A stretch of 64,000 bases of DNA from Bryobacteraceae bacterium (GTDB lineage Bacteria; Acidobacteriota; Terriglobia; Bryobacterales; Bryobacteraceae). The notes below the pieces were generated by a model, which was not told the origin of the DNA, searched no databases, and was given only the letters and a program-made list of their open reading frames with translations. The position numbers were made by a program, and so were the translations under genes. The stretch is taken from positions 1 through 64,000 of the forward strand of contig JASHNT010000064.1 in NCBI GenBank assembly GCA_030041495.1, given 5' to 3'. Shown piece after piece: positions 55,534 to 64,000 of the stretch. How positions within the stretch are numbered: the stretch's first letter is position 1; each line of letters opens with the position of its first letter.

Positions 55534-56607
55534 ATGAAAACTGCCATTATCGGACTGCCCATGGTGGGCAAGACCAGTCTGTTCACGATCCTGACGGGTG
55601 TGCATGAAGCCGCGCGGGTGGGCTCGCTCGAGGCGCGCGTGGGAGTCGCCAAGGTTCCCGATGCGCGGCTGGACGCGCTGGCGCAACTGTTCAACCCACC
55701 GAAGATCACGCACGCCACGGTCGAGTACCTGGACTTTCCTTCCATTTCCAAGGAGGCGCTGCGCGACCCGAGCTACCTGGCGAGCTTGCGTGTAGTGGAC
55801 GCGTTGGCGCACGTGTTGCGCGTGTTCGAGAGCGATACGGTGCCGCATGAGAAGAGCTCGGTAGATCCGGGGCGCGATTTGGAAGACGTGGACACGGAGC
55901 TGATCCTGAGCGATCTAGTGGTAATCGAGAAGCGCATGGAACGCCTGGACAAGGATCGCAAGAAGGTGAAGAATCCGGAGCTCGACCTGGAATTCGCGCT
56001 GCTGGAACAACTAAAAGCGGAGCTGGAAGGGAACCGGCCTTTGCGCGGGCTGGAGTTCAGCGAGGCGGATGAGAAGCGCATTCGGGGGTTCCAGTTTCTT
56101 TCGCAAAAGCCTCTGCTATGTGTGCTGAACCTGGGCGAGAACGACGCCGGGCGCATGCGTGAAATCGAGGAGCAGTTCCGGGGAAAGCATCTTGCCGGCC
56201 GAGCCCATACCGGCGCCACGGCCATCTGCGGAAAAATCGAAGCCGAGCTGGCGGACCTTTCGCCGGAAGACGCCAAAGAGTACATGGCCAGCTACGGGCT
56301 GACCGAATCGGGGCTGGAGCGCATGATTTCGGCGACCTATGCCGTGCTGGGGCTGATGAGCTTCCTGACGGCTGGCGAAACCGAGGTCCGCGCCTGGACT
56401 ATCCCGATCAACAGCACCGCGGTCAAAGCCGCGGGCGCGATCCATAGCGACTTCGAGAAGAAACTCATCCGCGCCGAAACGGTGAACTGGAAGACGCTCA
56501 TCGATCTGGGCGGATATCCGGGCGTGCGCGACAAGGGCTTGCTGCGGTTGGAGGGAAAAGACTACATCGTCAAGGACGGCGACGTGCTGGTGATCCGGCA
56601 CGGCTAG
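55534..56607 (+). CDS. ychF: Obg-family GTPase/ATPase YchF
   Basis: A 357-residue member of the YchF family of ribosome-associated nucleotidases. The P-loop reads GLPMVGKTSLF rather than the common GxPNVGKST, G3 is absent as DxxG but the region EYLDFPSIS fits, and the altered G4 reads NLGEN, as in YchF proteins that prefer ATP. The C-terminal TGS-like domain with LISLGGY... is represented by GGYPGVRDKGLLRLEGKDYIVKDGD and VRAWTIPINSTAVKAAGAIHSDFEKKLIRAE. It is translated after MoxR with a short gap and overlaps the convergent gene by four bases. Confidence 0.85.
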   Translation: MKTAIIGLPMVGKTSLFTILTGVHEAARVGSLEARVGVAKVPDARLDALAQLFNPPKITHATVEYLDFPSISKEALRDPSYLASLRVVDALAHVLRVFESDTVPHEKSSVDPGRDLEDVDTELILSDLVVIEKRMERLDKDRKKVKNPELDLEFALLEQLKAELEGNRPLRGLEFSEADEKRIRGFQFLSQKPLLCVLNLGENDAGRMREIEEQFRGKHLAGRAHTGATAICGKIEAELADLSPEDAKEYMASYGLTESGLERMISATYAVLGLMSFLTAGETEVRAWTIPINSTAVKAAGAIHSDFEKKLIRAETVNWKTLIDLGGYPGVRDKGLLRLEGKDYIVKDGDVLVIRHG

Positions 56608-57497
56608 GTGCTGCGCGAATCGCGTTCGCGGGCGGCGTTGAATTCGCAGCCGAACAGGTTGATGACCGCGAGCACGTACATCCATACCAGCAGGGCGAGC
56701 CCCGCGCCAACGCCTCCATACAGCACGTTGTAGTTCACCAGGTGGCGCACGTACCACGCGAAACCCATTGTGGCGAGCAACCAAAGCGCCGTGGCCAGCA
56801 GGGCTCCCGGCAGCACCGTCGCGAACGTCAGCTTGCGATTCGCGCCCAACAGGTACACCACGGCGGTGATCAGAACTACCGTGGCGAAGGCAATCGCGTA
56901 ACGCAGTGTCACACCTGCAAGCGAAACCCATCCTGTCAGCTCGGCTCCCTGTGGCATTAGCTTCAAGCCGGCGATGGCGGCGCGCTCGGCCCGTTGGCCG
57001 AAAACGATTAAGGCGGACGCTCCCCACAACGGGAGCACCGTCGTAAAAACCAGCAGGACCGCGATCCCACGCTCGTGAAGGAACTGACGTTTCTCGGTGA
57101 TTTGGTACGTGGCGTCGAAACCCTCCATGAGACTGACCATTGCGCCGGAGGCCGCGAAGGCCGCCAGCACGATCGCGCCTACCAGCAGCGATTTCGGCCT
57201 TTGGCCGTGCACAAAAAACAGATCGCGCACGACATCCTCTGTCCCTGGCGGCACCACTTCATAAAGAAAGGACACGATGGTGTGCGCCACGGACTCCGAC
57301 TTGACTTGCACCAGGATCGCCGCCACCGACGTAAGCACGGGAAAAAAGGAGAGCAGCGCGGAGTACGCGGTTCCCTTGGCGATGCCGAAGCAATTGTGTA
57401 GAAACGCTCCATGCACGGCCGCGCGGAGCTGGCGCCAGAGGCGAATCCAGTGGCTTTCCTCCATCAGGTGCAGTCGGAAGTGCGCATGCGCGACCAT
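56604..57497 (-). CDS. YihY/BrkB-family inner-membrane protein
   Basis: An approximately 297-residue protein with about six membrane helices. The conserved AKGTAYSALLSFFPVLTSVAAIL, GAMVSLMEGFDATYQI and GAGLALLVWMYVLAVINLFGCEFNAA are the YihY (formerly 'RNase BN') signature. Role in transport or lipid handling is unsettled; it is not a nuclease. The start is either the ATG at 57497 or a GTG three codons upstream. Divergent from the lysine operon. Confidence 0.85.
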   Translation of the reverse strand: MVAHAHFRLHLMEESHWIRLWRQLRAAVHGAFLHNCFGIAKGTAYSALLSFFPVLTSVAAILVQVKSESVAHTIVSFLYEVVPPGTEDVVRDLFFVHGQRPKSLLVGAIVLAAFAASGAMVSLMEGFDATYQITEKRQFLHERGIAVLLVFTTVLPLWGASALIVFGQRAERAAIAGLKLMPQGAELTGWVSLAGVTLRYAIAFATVVLITAVVYLLGANRKLTFATVLPGALLATALWLLATMGFAWYVRHLVNYNVLYGGVGAGLALLVWMYVLAVINLFGCEFNAARERDSRST

Positions 57498-57579
57498 CGA
57501 TGTCACAACTTGTCAGCCACTTCCATTATGTCGTGCGGCCGGCGGTAATTTGGCGCACTCGTGCTATTCTGGAGGAGTT

Positions 57580-57761
57580 CTGGTAGAGGAGCGAGGGCCA
57601 TGAGTAGCCCGGCGCGCGGTTCCGGCAAGCGCGGAGCGCTGGGAGAAAGGGGTATCCTCGCCGAAACCGGCGCGCGGCTTGCTGAGCGACCGGTTGGTGG
57701 AGACGGTTAACACCTTTTCACTGTCACTCGATTCTTGGTGGATTGAGTGGAGCGCTATCGG
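57580..57761 (+). ncRNA. Lysine riboswitch (L box) aptamer
   Basis: Several conserved L-box elements are present in order: P1 strand CTGGTAG (57580-57586) pairing with CTATCGG (57755-57761, two wobble pairs), AGAGGAGCG with ATGAGTAG, GAGAAAGGGG, CGCCGAA, and CACTGTC with GAGTGGAGCGCTATC. These match in order the pattern of known lysine riboswitches (AGAGGxGCG, GAAAGGxG, CGCCGAAG, CTGTC...GAGxGCTATC). The genes downstream make lysine and diaminopimelate, as expected for its ligand. On binding lysine it would lower expression of the operon. Confidence 0.88.
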
Positions 57762-57837
57762 GAAGCTTCGGCCCTCCCTGGCTGTCCTTACTAAGGACTG
57801 CGCTCCTCGTTCTCTTCCAGTAATATTGCGATGGCGT
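57762..57837 (+). promoter_or_regulatory. Expression platform of the lysine riboswitch
   Basis: The stretch between aptamer and start codon contains a hairpin GTCCTT-ACT-AAGGAC region (57784-57798) and CGCTCCTC (57801-57808), which is exactly complementary to GAGGAGCG inside the aptamer (57586-57593). These could form alternative structures. No U tract follows, so control of translation or Rho-dependent termination is more likely than an intrinsic terminator. Confidence 0.5.
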
Positions 57838-58845
57838 ATGAAGGTTTTTGAGCTGACACGCACGCTGGTGGACATCGATTCGGTCACACCGAACGAGGAG
57901 CAGGTCGGGGTATATCTGGCCGAGCATCTCTCGGCTCTTGCGAGTCGCACCGGCGGACGCGTGGAGCGAATCGAAGTGGAGCCGCACCGCTACAACGTAC
58001 TGGCGGCGTGGGGTCAGCCGGTGGTGACATTTTCGACGCACATGGACACGGTGCCTCCCTTTTTCGCGTCGTGCGAAGACGATGAGTGGATCTGGGGACG
58101 CGGCGCCTGCGATACCAAGGGCATCATCGCGTCTATGATCTGCGCGATCGAAGGTCTGCTGGCCGAGGGCACGCGCGGGCTGGCACTGCTGCTGGTGGTA
58201 GGCGAGGAGCGCAATAGCGCAGGGGCTCTAGCGGCGGCTCGCGACCATCGCGGCAGCCGGTTCCTCATCAATGGCGAGCCGACGGAGAACAGGCTGGCGC
58301 TGGGCTCGAAGGGCGCGCTGAGGTTCGAAATCACGGCCAAGGGACGGATGGCGCATTCCGCGTATCCGCATCTCGGCGAATCGGCGATCGAGAAATTACT
58401 CGACGTTCTGGAACGGGTACGGCGCATTCCTCTGGCTCGCGATCCGGTGCTGGGTGCGAGCACGCTCAACATCGGCTTAATTCAAGGCGGGCGCGCGCCG
58501 AATGTGATTCCCGATCACGCCTCGGCAGAGATCTTCGTCCGGCTGGTGGATTCCGGCGATTCCTTCCGCACGGCGATAGCGCAGACGGCTGAAGGTTTGG
58601 CTGACGCGCAGGAAGTGTTGTGCATCCCGGCGGTGCACCTGGGAGCTCTAGACGGGTTCAAAACCAGCGTGGTCTCCTTCACCACCGATATTCCGGCGTT
58701 TGGCGGCGCGTGGGGAGAGCCGTTTTTGATCGGTCCCGGCAGCATTCATTTTGCCCACACCGATGAAGAGCGCGTGCCGAAGGCCGAACTAATCGAGGCG
58801 ATCGAAATTTATAAGAATTTAGCGAGGCAATTGATTAAAAAATGA
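57838..58845 (+). CDS. dapE: M20-family peptidase, probable succinyl-diaminopimelate desuccinylase
   Basis: The ATG at 57838 is used; the open frame further upstream is riboswitch sequence. The 335-residue enzyme has the M20 zinc-site motifs [32 protein letters not shown] and [10 protein letters not shown], and a lid dimerisation domain between. M20 proteins include ArgE, DapE and carboxypeptidase G2; I choose DapE because it heads an operon of lysine-pathway genes with a lysine riboswitch, and dapD makes the succinylated precursor. Its sequence alone does not separate DapE from ArgE-like or LysK proteins. The asd start overlaps its stop (ATGA). Confidence 0.75.
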   Translation: MKVFELTRTLVDIDSVTPNEEQVGVYLAEHLSALASRTGGRVERIEVEPHRYNVLAAWGQPVVTFSTHMDTVPPFFASCEDDEWIWGRGACDTKGIIASMICAIEGLLAEGTRGLALLLVVGEERNSAGALAAARDHRGSRFLINGEPTENRLALGSKGALRFEITAKGRMAHSAYPHLGESAIEKLLDVLERVRRIPLARDPVLGASTLNIGLIQGGRAPNVIPDHASAEIFVRLVDSGDSFRTAIAQTAEGLADAQEVLCIPAVHLGALDGFKTSVVSFTTDIPAFGGAWGEPFLIGPGSIHFAHTDEERVPKAELIEAIEIYKNLARQLIKK

Positions 58846-59909
58846 GCAATGAACGGATTCCGGTTGGGATTCTGGGCGCCACGGGAATGGTTGGCCAGGA
58901 GTTTGTTAGCTTTTTGCGCGACCACCCCTGGTTCGATTTGACCTGGCTCGGCGCAAGCGACCGCTCGGCCGGCAAGCCGTATCACGAGGCGACCGTGTGG
59001 AGACTGGGCGGTGAGACTCCGGCCTACGTGCGCGACATCGTGGTTTCGGAGTCCAAACCGGCGCATGGAACAAAGCACGCGCTCAAACTGGTGTTCTCGG
59101 CGATGGACGCGTCCGTGGCGACTGAAATCGAGCAGGCGTTCGCTTCCGCGGGGCACATTATCGTTTCCAATTCACGGAACCATCGCATGGACCCGGATGT
59201 CCCGCTGCTGGTGCCGGAGATCAACGCGGATCATCTGAAGCTCATTGATGTTCAACAGAAGCAGCGCGGCTGGAAGGGGCAGATTGTCACCAATCCGAAC
59301 TGTTCCACCGTCGTGCTGGTGATGGCTCTGGCGGCGTTGAAGCCGTTCGGCATCAAGCGCGTGATCGTGACCACCATGCAGGCGATCTCCGGCGCTGGGT
59401 ATCCCGGCGTCGCTTCCATGGACATCAATGCCAACGTGGTTCCGTTTATCGGCGGCGAGGAAGAGAAAATGCAGCAGGAAACGCAGAAAATCCTGGGCGA
59501 TTTTACCGGCGCAGCGATCGAGCCGCTGGCGGCCAAGGTGAGCGCGCACTGCAATCGCGTGCCGGTGGTGGACGGGCACACGATTACGGTTTCGGTGGAG
59601 CTGGAAAAGAAGCCATCGGAATCCGAGGTTCTGGCTGCGTGGCGAGCCTGGCGCGGGGAGCCGCAGCGCAAGGGACTGCCGAGCGCTCCGCCGTGCCCGG
59701 TGATCTACGTGCACGAAAAAGACCGTCCACAGCCGCGTAGAGATGTCGAGCGGGAAAACGGAATGGCCGTGTTTGTGGGGCGCTTGCGCAAATGCCCGGT
59801 GCTGGATTACAAGTTCGTCGCGCTGGGCCACAACACGGTGCGCGGGGCGGCGGGCGCCGCCGTGCTGAATGCGGAGGTCATGAAAGCCGAGGGGTATCTC
59901 GACCGATGA
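58842..59909 (+). CDS. asd: Aspartate-semialdehyde dehydrogenase
   Basis: A 355-residue enzyme that reduces aspartyl phosphate to aspartate semialdehyde with [14 protein letters not shown] at 11-19 is the nucleotide site, Cys154 in TNPNCSTVV is the nucleophile and AHCNRVPV holds the catalytic-site His/Arg region. It belongs to the archaeal/fungal-type branch ([13 protein letters not shown]). It overlaps dapE by four bases and lysC by four bases, so the three are strongly coupled. Confidence 0.93.
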   Translation: MSNERIPVGILGATGMVGQEFVSFLRDHPWFDLTWLGASDRSAGKPYHEATVWRLGGETPAYVRDIVVSESKPAHGTKHALKLVFSAMDASVATEIEQAFASAGHIIVSNSRNHRMDPDVPLLVPEINADHLKLIDVQQKQRGWKGQIVTNPNCSTVVLVMALAALKPFGIKRVIVTTMQAISGAGYPGVASMDINANVVPFIGGEEEKMQQETQKILGDFTGAAIEPLAAKVSAHCNRVPVVDGHTITVSVELEKKPSESEVLAAWRAWRGEPQRKGLPSAPPCPVIYVHEKDRPQPRRDVERENGMAVFVGRLRKCPVLDYKFVALGHNTVRGAAGAAVLNAEVMKAEGYLDR

Positions 59910-61255
59910 TCGTGATGAAGTTCGGCGGCACGTCCGTTGAATCCGCGGAAGCGATCCGGCGTGTGGCGGGCATCGTGCGGGAGCGGCTGGCGCAGCGACC
60001 TGTTGTCGTCGTCTCGGCGATGGGTAAGACCACGAACAAGCTGCTTGAGATCGCCAACATGGCGGTTGGAGGCGACGCCAGGACGAGTGTGCTTGGCATC
60101 TTGGGAGTGCTGCGGGACTTTCACCTGGAGCAAGCCGCGGCATTGGGCATTGAGGATAGCCTCAACAAGGTGCCATTCGGGATCACGGCCACGTTCAAGG
60201 AGCTGAAGCAACTCATTGAGGCTCTAGTGGTGATGCGGGAGTTGACGCCTCGCCTGATCGACACGATCTCCGCATACGGCGAACGACTCTCGAGCCTAGT
60301 CGTTTCGGCAGCATTCAATCGGCTTGGCGTGCCATCCCTTCATTTCGATGCTCGCAGTGTGATCAAGACCGATGCTCGTCACACGCAGGCGGCGCCGTTA
60401 CTTAAGGAAACATACGAGCAGCTTCGGATTAGCGTCCCATCAGTGGTCCAGAGCGGCTCAGTCCCTGTGATGGGTGGATTTATCGGGTCGACGCTCGACG
60501 GAGTCACCACGACGCTGGGCCGCGGAGGGTCGGATTATTCGGCGTCGATTGTCGGAGCCGGCATCGGCGCGGAAGAAATTCAAATCTGGACGGACGTCGA
60601 CGGCATGCTGACGGCTGACCCGACCATTCTTCCCGGCGGTCATCGCGTGGAGACGTGCTCCTTCGCCGAGGCTGCGGAATTGGCGTATTTCGGCGCGAAG
60701 GTGCTGCATCCAGCCACGGTTCTTCCGGCGATCGAAAAGAATATCCCGGTACGGATTCTCAATTCGCGCCGGCCGGAGGTCGCAGGCACGCTGATCGTTT
60801 CCAACCCACCTCCATCAGACAAGCCGATCTGTTCCATCGCGTGCAAGCGCAACATCACGCTGGTCAATATCGTGAGTTCGCGCATGCTGATGACGCACGG
60901 TTTTTTGCGCCGTATCTTTGAAGTGTTCGACCGGCACCAGACCTCGGTCGACATGCTGGCGACGTCGGAAGTCAGCGTGTCGTTGACCGTGGACAACACA
61001 CGCGCGCTGGACGCGATTCGCAGCGAGATTGAAAGCTTCGCAGAGATGACGGCTGAAAAAGATCACGCGATTGTGTGCCTGGTGGGCGAAAACATTCGCG
61101 GCTGCCCGCAAGTTTCGGCGCGCGTGTTCTCGGCGCTCGGCGGCACCAAGACGCGCATGGTTTCGCAAGGGGCATCGCAGCTCAACATCAGCCTGGTAGT
61201 GGCTGCCGCAGACCTGGTGCGCGCGGTAGAATCGCTCCACAGTGAGTTTTTTTAG
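59906..61255 (+). CDS. lysC: Aspartate kinase
   Basis: The ATG at 59906 overlaps the asd stop (ATGA); the frame runs further upstream inside asd without likeness. The 449-residue enzyme phosphorylates aspartate. The opening [20 protein letters not shown], the aspartate site GRGGSDYSAS, ELAYFGAKVLHP and two C-terminal ACT domains (about 310-449) are all present. The ACT domains allow feedback by lysine or threonine, adding control to the riboswitch. It belongs to the LysC/AKIII-like, single-function type. Confidence 0.95.
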   Translation: MIVMKFGGTSVESAEAIRRVAGIVRERLAQRPVVVVSAMGKTTNKLLEIANMAVGGDARTSVLGILGVLRDFHLEQAAALGIEDSLNKVPFGITATFKELKQLIEALVVMRELTPRLIDTISAYGERLSSLVVSAAFNRLGVPSLHFDARSVIKTDARHTQAAPLLKETYEQLRISVPSVVQSGSVPVMGGFIGSTLDGVTTTLGRGGSDYSASIVGAGIGAEEIQIWTDVDGMLTADPTILPGGHRVETCSFAEAAELAYFGAKVLHPATVLPAIEKNIPVRILNSRRPEVAGTLIVSNPPPSDKPICSIACKRNITLVNIVSSRMLMTHGFLRRIFEVFDRHQTSVDMLATSEVSVSLTVDNTRALDAIRSEIESFAEMTAEKDHAIVCLVGENIRGCPQVSARVFSALGGTKTRMVSQGASQLNISLVVAAADLVRAVESLHSEFF

Positions 61256-61270
61256 GCGGGAGTTCTTCAC

Positions 61271-61945
61271 TTGAAACTGGCTATTGTCGGGTACGGAAAG
61301 ATGGGACGCCTCATCGAACAGCTTGCGCCGGAGTACGGGTTCATAGTTCACGCCAAACTCGATTTGAATGACGACTTGCGCAAAGCCGGTGGCGCGGAGG
61401 TCGCGGTGGAATTTACCGCGCCGGGCGCGGTCGCGCGCAATGTGGAGACTCTCGCGGCGCTGGGAGTGCCGGTGGTGGTGGGCACTACGGGCTGGCCGGA
61501 ACAGATGGAACGGGTGCGCGCCGCCTCACAACGGTACCGCATCGGCGTGGTGTGGAGTCCGAATTTTTCGATCGGCGTGAACGTTTTTATTCGCGTGGTG
61601 AGGGAAGCGGCGAGACTACTCGAAAGCGAGCCACAATACGGCGCATGGGCGTGGGAAATTCACCATCACACCAAGAAGGACGCGCCTTCAGGAACGCTGT
61701 TGAAGCTGGTGGATGAAATGGAGGCGGCCGGGTATTCGCATCCGATTGACACCAGCGCAAATCGCGCCGGGGCGCATCCGGGCACGCATGAAATCGGCTT
61801 CGATTCCAGCGCGGACACCATCACGCTGCGGCATACGGCCCGGTCGCGCGAAGGTTTTGCGCGGGGCGCATTGAAAGCCGCGCAGTGGGTTCCCGGCAAG
61901 TTCGGAGTGTTCAAGTTCGAAGACGTTTTGTTCGGCAAGGAGTAG
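61271..61945 (+). CDS. dapB: 4-hydroxy-tetrahydrodipicolinate reductase
   Basis: A 224-residue enzyme with a TTG start and GGGAG about nine bases upstream. It has the Rossmann opening KLAIVGYGKMGRLI, GTTGW in the cofactor domain, and the substrate motif EIHHHTKKDAPSGT with the catalytic His and Lys. It is somewhat shorter than typical DapB proteins of 240-270 residues, a feature of some lineages. It reduces the DapA product using NAD(P)H. Confidence 0.93.
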   Translation: MKLAIVGYGKMGRLIEQLAPEYGFIVHAKLDLNDDLRKAGGAEVAVEFTAPGAVARNVETLAALGVPVVVGTTGWPEQMERVRAASQRYRIGVVWSPNFSIGVNVFIRVVREAARLLESEPQYGAWAWEIHHHTKKDAPSGTLLKLVDEMEAAGYSHPIDTSANRAGAHPGTHEIGFDSSADTITLRHTARSREGFARGALKAAQWVPGKFGVFKFEDVLFGKE

Positions 61946-61951
61946 AGACTT

Positions 61952-62854
61952 ATGTTCACGGGTTGCGGTACTGCGTTAGTTACTCCATTCCGTAGCGACG
62001 GCTCGCTGGATGAAGCGGCGCTGCGTAAGTTGGTCCGGCGGCAGATCGAAGCCGGCATCACTTTTCTTGCTCCGTGCGGGACCACGGGCGAAAGTCCGAC
62101 GTTGAAGCGCGCGGAGCATCTGCGTGTGGTGGAGATCACGCTGGAAGAAGCCAAGGGCAAAGTTCCGGTAGCGGCAGGAGCCGGAGGGTACAACACGGCG
62201 GAGGTGATCGAGCTGGCGCAGGAGCTGCTCAAGTTGGGCGCCGACGGCCTGCTTTCCGTGACGCCGTACTACAACAAGCCTACGCAGGAGGGTGTGTACC
62301 AGCACTACAAAGCGATTGCGAAGGCGGTGCCGCTGCCGGTCATCGTCTACAGCGTGCAGGGCCGCACGGGCTGCAACGTGGAGTCGGCGACAATGAAGCG
62401 CCTGGCGGAGATCGATAACATCGTGGCCATCAAAGAAGCCTCCGGCAACATCGGGCAGATGGCGCAGATGGCGCACCAGCTTCCGGAGCGCATCAATATT
62501 TTGTGCGGCGACGATGCGATCACCATTCCGCTGATTTCGCTCGGCGGGCGCGGGGTGATTTCAGTGGTATCGAATCAGGTTCCGGCGGAGATGACGCACC
62601 TCGCGCGGCTCGCGCTCGCGGGTGATTTCGCGGGAGCGCGCGCGATGCAACGGAAATGGCTGCCGCTGATGGAAGTGAATTTCGTCGAGTCGAATCCGAT
62701 TCCGGTCAAGGCGGCGATGGCGATCATGGGACTGCTGGAGCCGGTGTGGCGCTTGCCGCTGGTGCCTCCATCAGAAGCCAATCGCGCGAAGATCGAGGCG
62801 GTGCTGAAGGCCTGCGGCCTTCTCGCCGGGGCGCGGAGCACGCATGCAGACTGA
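61952..62854 (+). CDS. dapA: 4-hydroxy-tetrahydrodipicolinate synthase
   Basis: A 300-residue TIM-barrel aldolase. The Schiff-base Lys161 is in VAIKEASG, Tyr133 in VIVYSVQGRTG, and Thr44-Thr45 in CGTTGES, all at the positions usual for this family. It condenses pyruvate with aspartate semialdehyde, the first committed step to diaminopimelate. It starts six bases after dapB and overlaps dapD by 11 bases. Confidence 0.95.
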   Translation: MFTGCGTALVTPFRSDGSLDEAALRKLVRRQIEAGITFLAPCGTTGESPTLKRAEHLRVVEITLEEAKGKVPVAAGAGGYNTAEVIELAQELLKLGADGLLSVTPYYNKPTQEGVYQHYKAIAKAVPLPVIVYSVQGRTGCNVESATMKRLAEIDNIVAIKEASGNIGQMAQMAHQLPERINILCGDDAITIPLISLGGRGVISVVSNQVPAEMTHLARLALAGDFAGARAMQRKWLPLMEVNFVESNPIPVKAAMAIMGLLEPVWRLPLVPPSEANRAKIEAVLKACGLLAGARSTHAD

Positions 62855-63680
62855 GATCGAGCAGTTGTTCGAGAAGAAAGCGGGCACATTTACCGAACAG
62901 GATTTCGAGCTTTTTGCGCAATTTAAAGCCGCGCTGAACGCAGGCAAAGTGCGCTCCGCGGAGCCGGATGCCTCGGCGCGCAGCGGATGGCGCGTGAACA
63001 CCTGGGTAAAGAAAGGAATCCTGGCCGGATTGCGCATGGGGACGATGGTCAGCATGTCGCCCGATCCGATGCGGCTTCCGATGTTCGACAAGTCGACGTT
63101 CCCCACCAAACGCTTGGGGCCGGGCGACGGAGTCCGGATGGTGCCGGGAGGGTCGAGCGTCCGCGACGGCTGCTTTATCGGCAAAGGCGTGATCTGTATG
63201 CCTCCGATGTACATCAACGCAGGGAGTTGGGTGGGCGACAGTACGGTGGTCGATTCGCATGCGCTGATCGGGAGCTGCGCGCAGATCGGGGACAACTGCC
63301 ACATCTCGGCCGCGGCGCAGATTGGCGGCGTGCTGGAGCCGGTGGGGCTGCTGCCGGTGATTGTCGAAGACGAAGCCGTGGTCGGCGGCAACTGCGGAGT
63401 GTACGAAGGCACGGTGGTGAAGCGGCGCGCAGTGCTGGGCAGTGGAACGATTCTCACTCGCTCGACTCCGGTTTACGATATCGTCCGCGGCAAGGTGTAT
63501 CGCGCCACGGATGACGAGCCGCTGGTGATTCCGGAAGAGGCAGTGGTCGTCGCGGGCTCGCGCGCGATCTCGCATGGACCGGGGAAGGACTGGGGGATCT
63601 CGCTATACACGCCGGTGATCGTGAAGTATCGTGACAGCAAGACGGACTCGAGGGTGCAGTTGGAGGACTTCTTGCGCTGA
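62844..63680 (+). CDS. dapD: Tetrahydrodipicolinate N-succinyltransferase
   Basis: A 278-residue left-handed beta-helix acyltransferase with hexapeptide repeats (VRDGCFIGKGVICMPPMYINAGSWVGDSTVVDSHA shows several). The N-terminal helical part begins MQTEIEQLFEKKAGTF. DapD transfers succinyl from succinyl-CoA to tetrahydrodipicolinate, so this organism uses the succinylase route to diaminopimelate and needs DapE. It overlaps dapA by 11 bases and its stop shares one base with the start of a small membrane gene. Confidence 0.95.
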   Translation: MQTEIEQLFEKKAGTFTEQDFELFAQFKAALNAGKVRSAEPDASARSGWRVNTWVKKGILAGLRMGTMVSMSPDPMRLPMFDKSTFPTKRLGPGDGVRMVPGGSSVRDGCFIGKGVICMPPMYINAGSWVGDSTVVDSHALIGSCAQIGDNCHISAAAQIGGVLEPVGLLPVIVEDEAVVGGNCGVYEGTVVKRRAVLGSGTILTRSTPVYDIVRGKVYRATDDEPLVIPEEAVVVAGSRAISHGPGKDWGISLYTPVIVKYRDSKTDSRVQLEDFLR

Positions 63681-63784
63681 TGCGAGTCACTCCTATCTTT
63701 GCCGCGATTCTCACCGACGTGCAGTTCTGGGTGCCGCTAGCGGTGCTGGCCGGCGGCATCGCGCTGCTGGCGATTTTGAAGTGA
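63680..63784 (+). CDS. 34-residue membrane miniprotein coupled to dapD
   Basis: The start codon uses the last base of the dapD stop (TGATG). The product MRVTPIFAAILTDVQFWVPL continues with LAVLAGGIALLAILK to TGA: one membrane helix of about 20 residues with a basic end. Its stop overlaps the GTG start of the next gene (GTGA). The tight coupling on both sides argues that it is a real gene, probably a partner of the permease that follows. I know no family. Confidence 0.55.
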   Translation: MRVTPIFAAILTDVQFWVPLAVLAGGIALLAILK

Positions 63785-64000
63785 GCTCGGCGCGCGCACT
63801 GCACCGGCTAGGAGTGGCCTGCGGGCTTGCCGCCGGAGCTTGGCTGGGCATGGCGAACGCTCCGGCGAAGTTGGTCAGCGCCGGTTTCTCTCCGTACCTG
63901 ATTTCGCTGGGGATGGTGGCCGGCGTGTTTGTCGCGCGCTGGACCGTGCCGCCGCTGGTCAAGGGCAGCGCTTATGTGTGGCGTGATCTTGCCGAAAAAC
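63781..64000 (+). CDS. Partial multi-span membrane protein, permease-like (cut by window edge)
   Basis: Begins with a GTG at 63781 overlapping the stop of the miniprotein gene (GTGA) and runs open to the window edge. The 73 visible codons give SSARALHRLGVACGLAAGAW, LGMANAPAKLVSAGFSPYLI, SLGMVAGVFVARW and following. This is like the start of ureide-permease or glucose/ribose-porter (DMT superfamily) proteins with about ten helices. In the lysine operon it could move a pathway compound; this is inference. Confidence 0.55.
   Translation, partial: MSSARALHRLGVACGLAAGAWLGMANAPAKLVSAGFSPYLISLGMVAGVFVARWTVPPLVKGSAYVWRDLAEK

Overview
The window is a GC-rich bacterial chromosome segment, most likely from an Acidobacteriota member of the Solibacter/Bryobacter type. 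The strongest taxonomic clues are two tandem copies of the acidobacterial duplicated orphan permease (ADOP) family behind a PadR regulator, the many secreted small proteins of unknown function, and a PknB-like kinase with a long Pro/Ala-rich tail. This taxonomic call is inference from gene content; no 16S rRNA gene is present.

Layout. 1-3000: accessory DNA with the start of a cut-off IS3-type transposase, a lower-GC orphan secreted protein, an IS1595-type transposase with a coupled small gene, a PilZ protein and a wrecked CheB gene. 3000-9000: small hypothetical genes, a GYD protein, two tiny membrane proteins not reported by usual length cut-offs, an EAL-HDOD-PilZ protein, a SnoaL-like protein and a TonB-type protein. 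9002-9076: tRNA-Cys. 9171-10757: ECF sigma factor, zinc anti-sigma factor and an LTxxQ periplasmic protein. 12119-17333: Kef-type antiporter, mtnA, a redoxin and a NarL-type two-component pair. 17384-19923: beta-carbonic anhydrase, HicB antitoxin with a possible HicA remnant, and a HEPN-like protein. 19981-30351: sppA, a cellulose-synthase-like glycosyltransferase, a DHA2 transporter, an unusual AAA+/Fis regulator without the GAFTGA loop, a Ser/Thr kinase and an outer-membrane protein. 30376-36623: an SDR lacking the usual catalytic Tyr and Lys, two tandem TolC proteins and a GT39-like membrane glycosyltransferase. 36631-47781: housekeeping genes mutL, engB-rho (coupled by ATGA), lon and clpX, plus a REC-GGDEF protein and a ROK kinase. 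47913-54485: an orphan gene, PadR and two ADOP permeases. 54550-57497: MoxR-type ATPase, ychF and a YihY-type membrane protein.

57580-64000 is the best organised part: a lysine riboswitch (L box) heads a tightly coupled operon dapE-like, asd, lysC, dapB, dapA, dapD, a 34-residue membrane protein and the start of a multi-span permease. These genes convert aspartate to the succinylated intermediates of diaminopimelate/lysine, and the riboswitch would let lysine shut the set down. The tiny membrane protein and permease are translationally coupled to dapD and are candidates for a lysine- or DAP-linked transport function; that part is inference and is the most promising lead for something undescribed.
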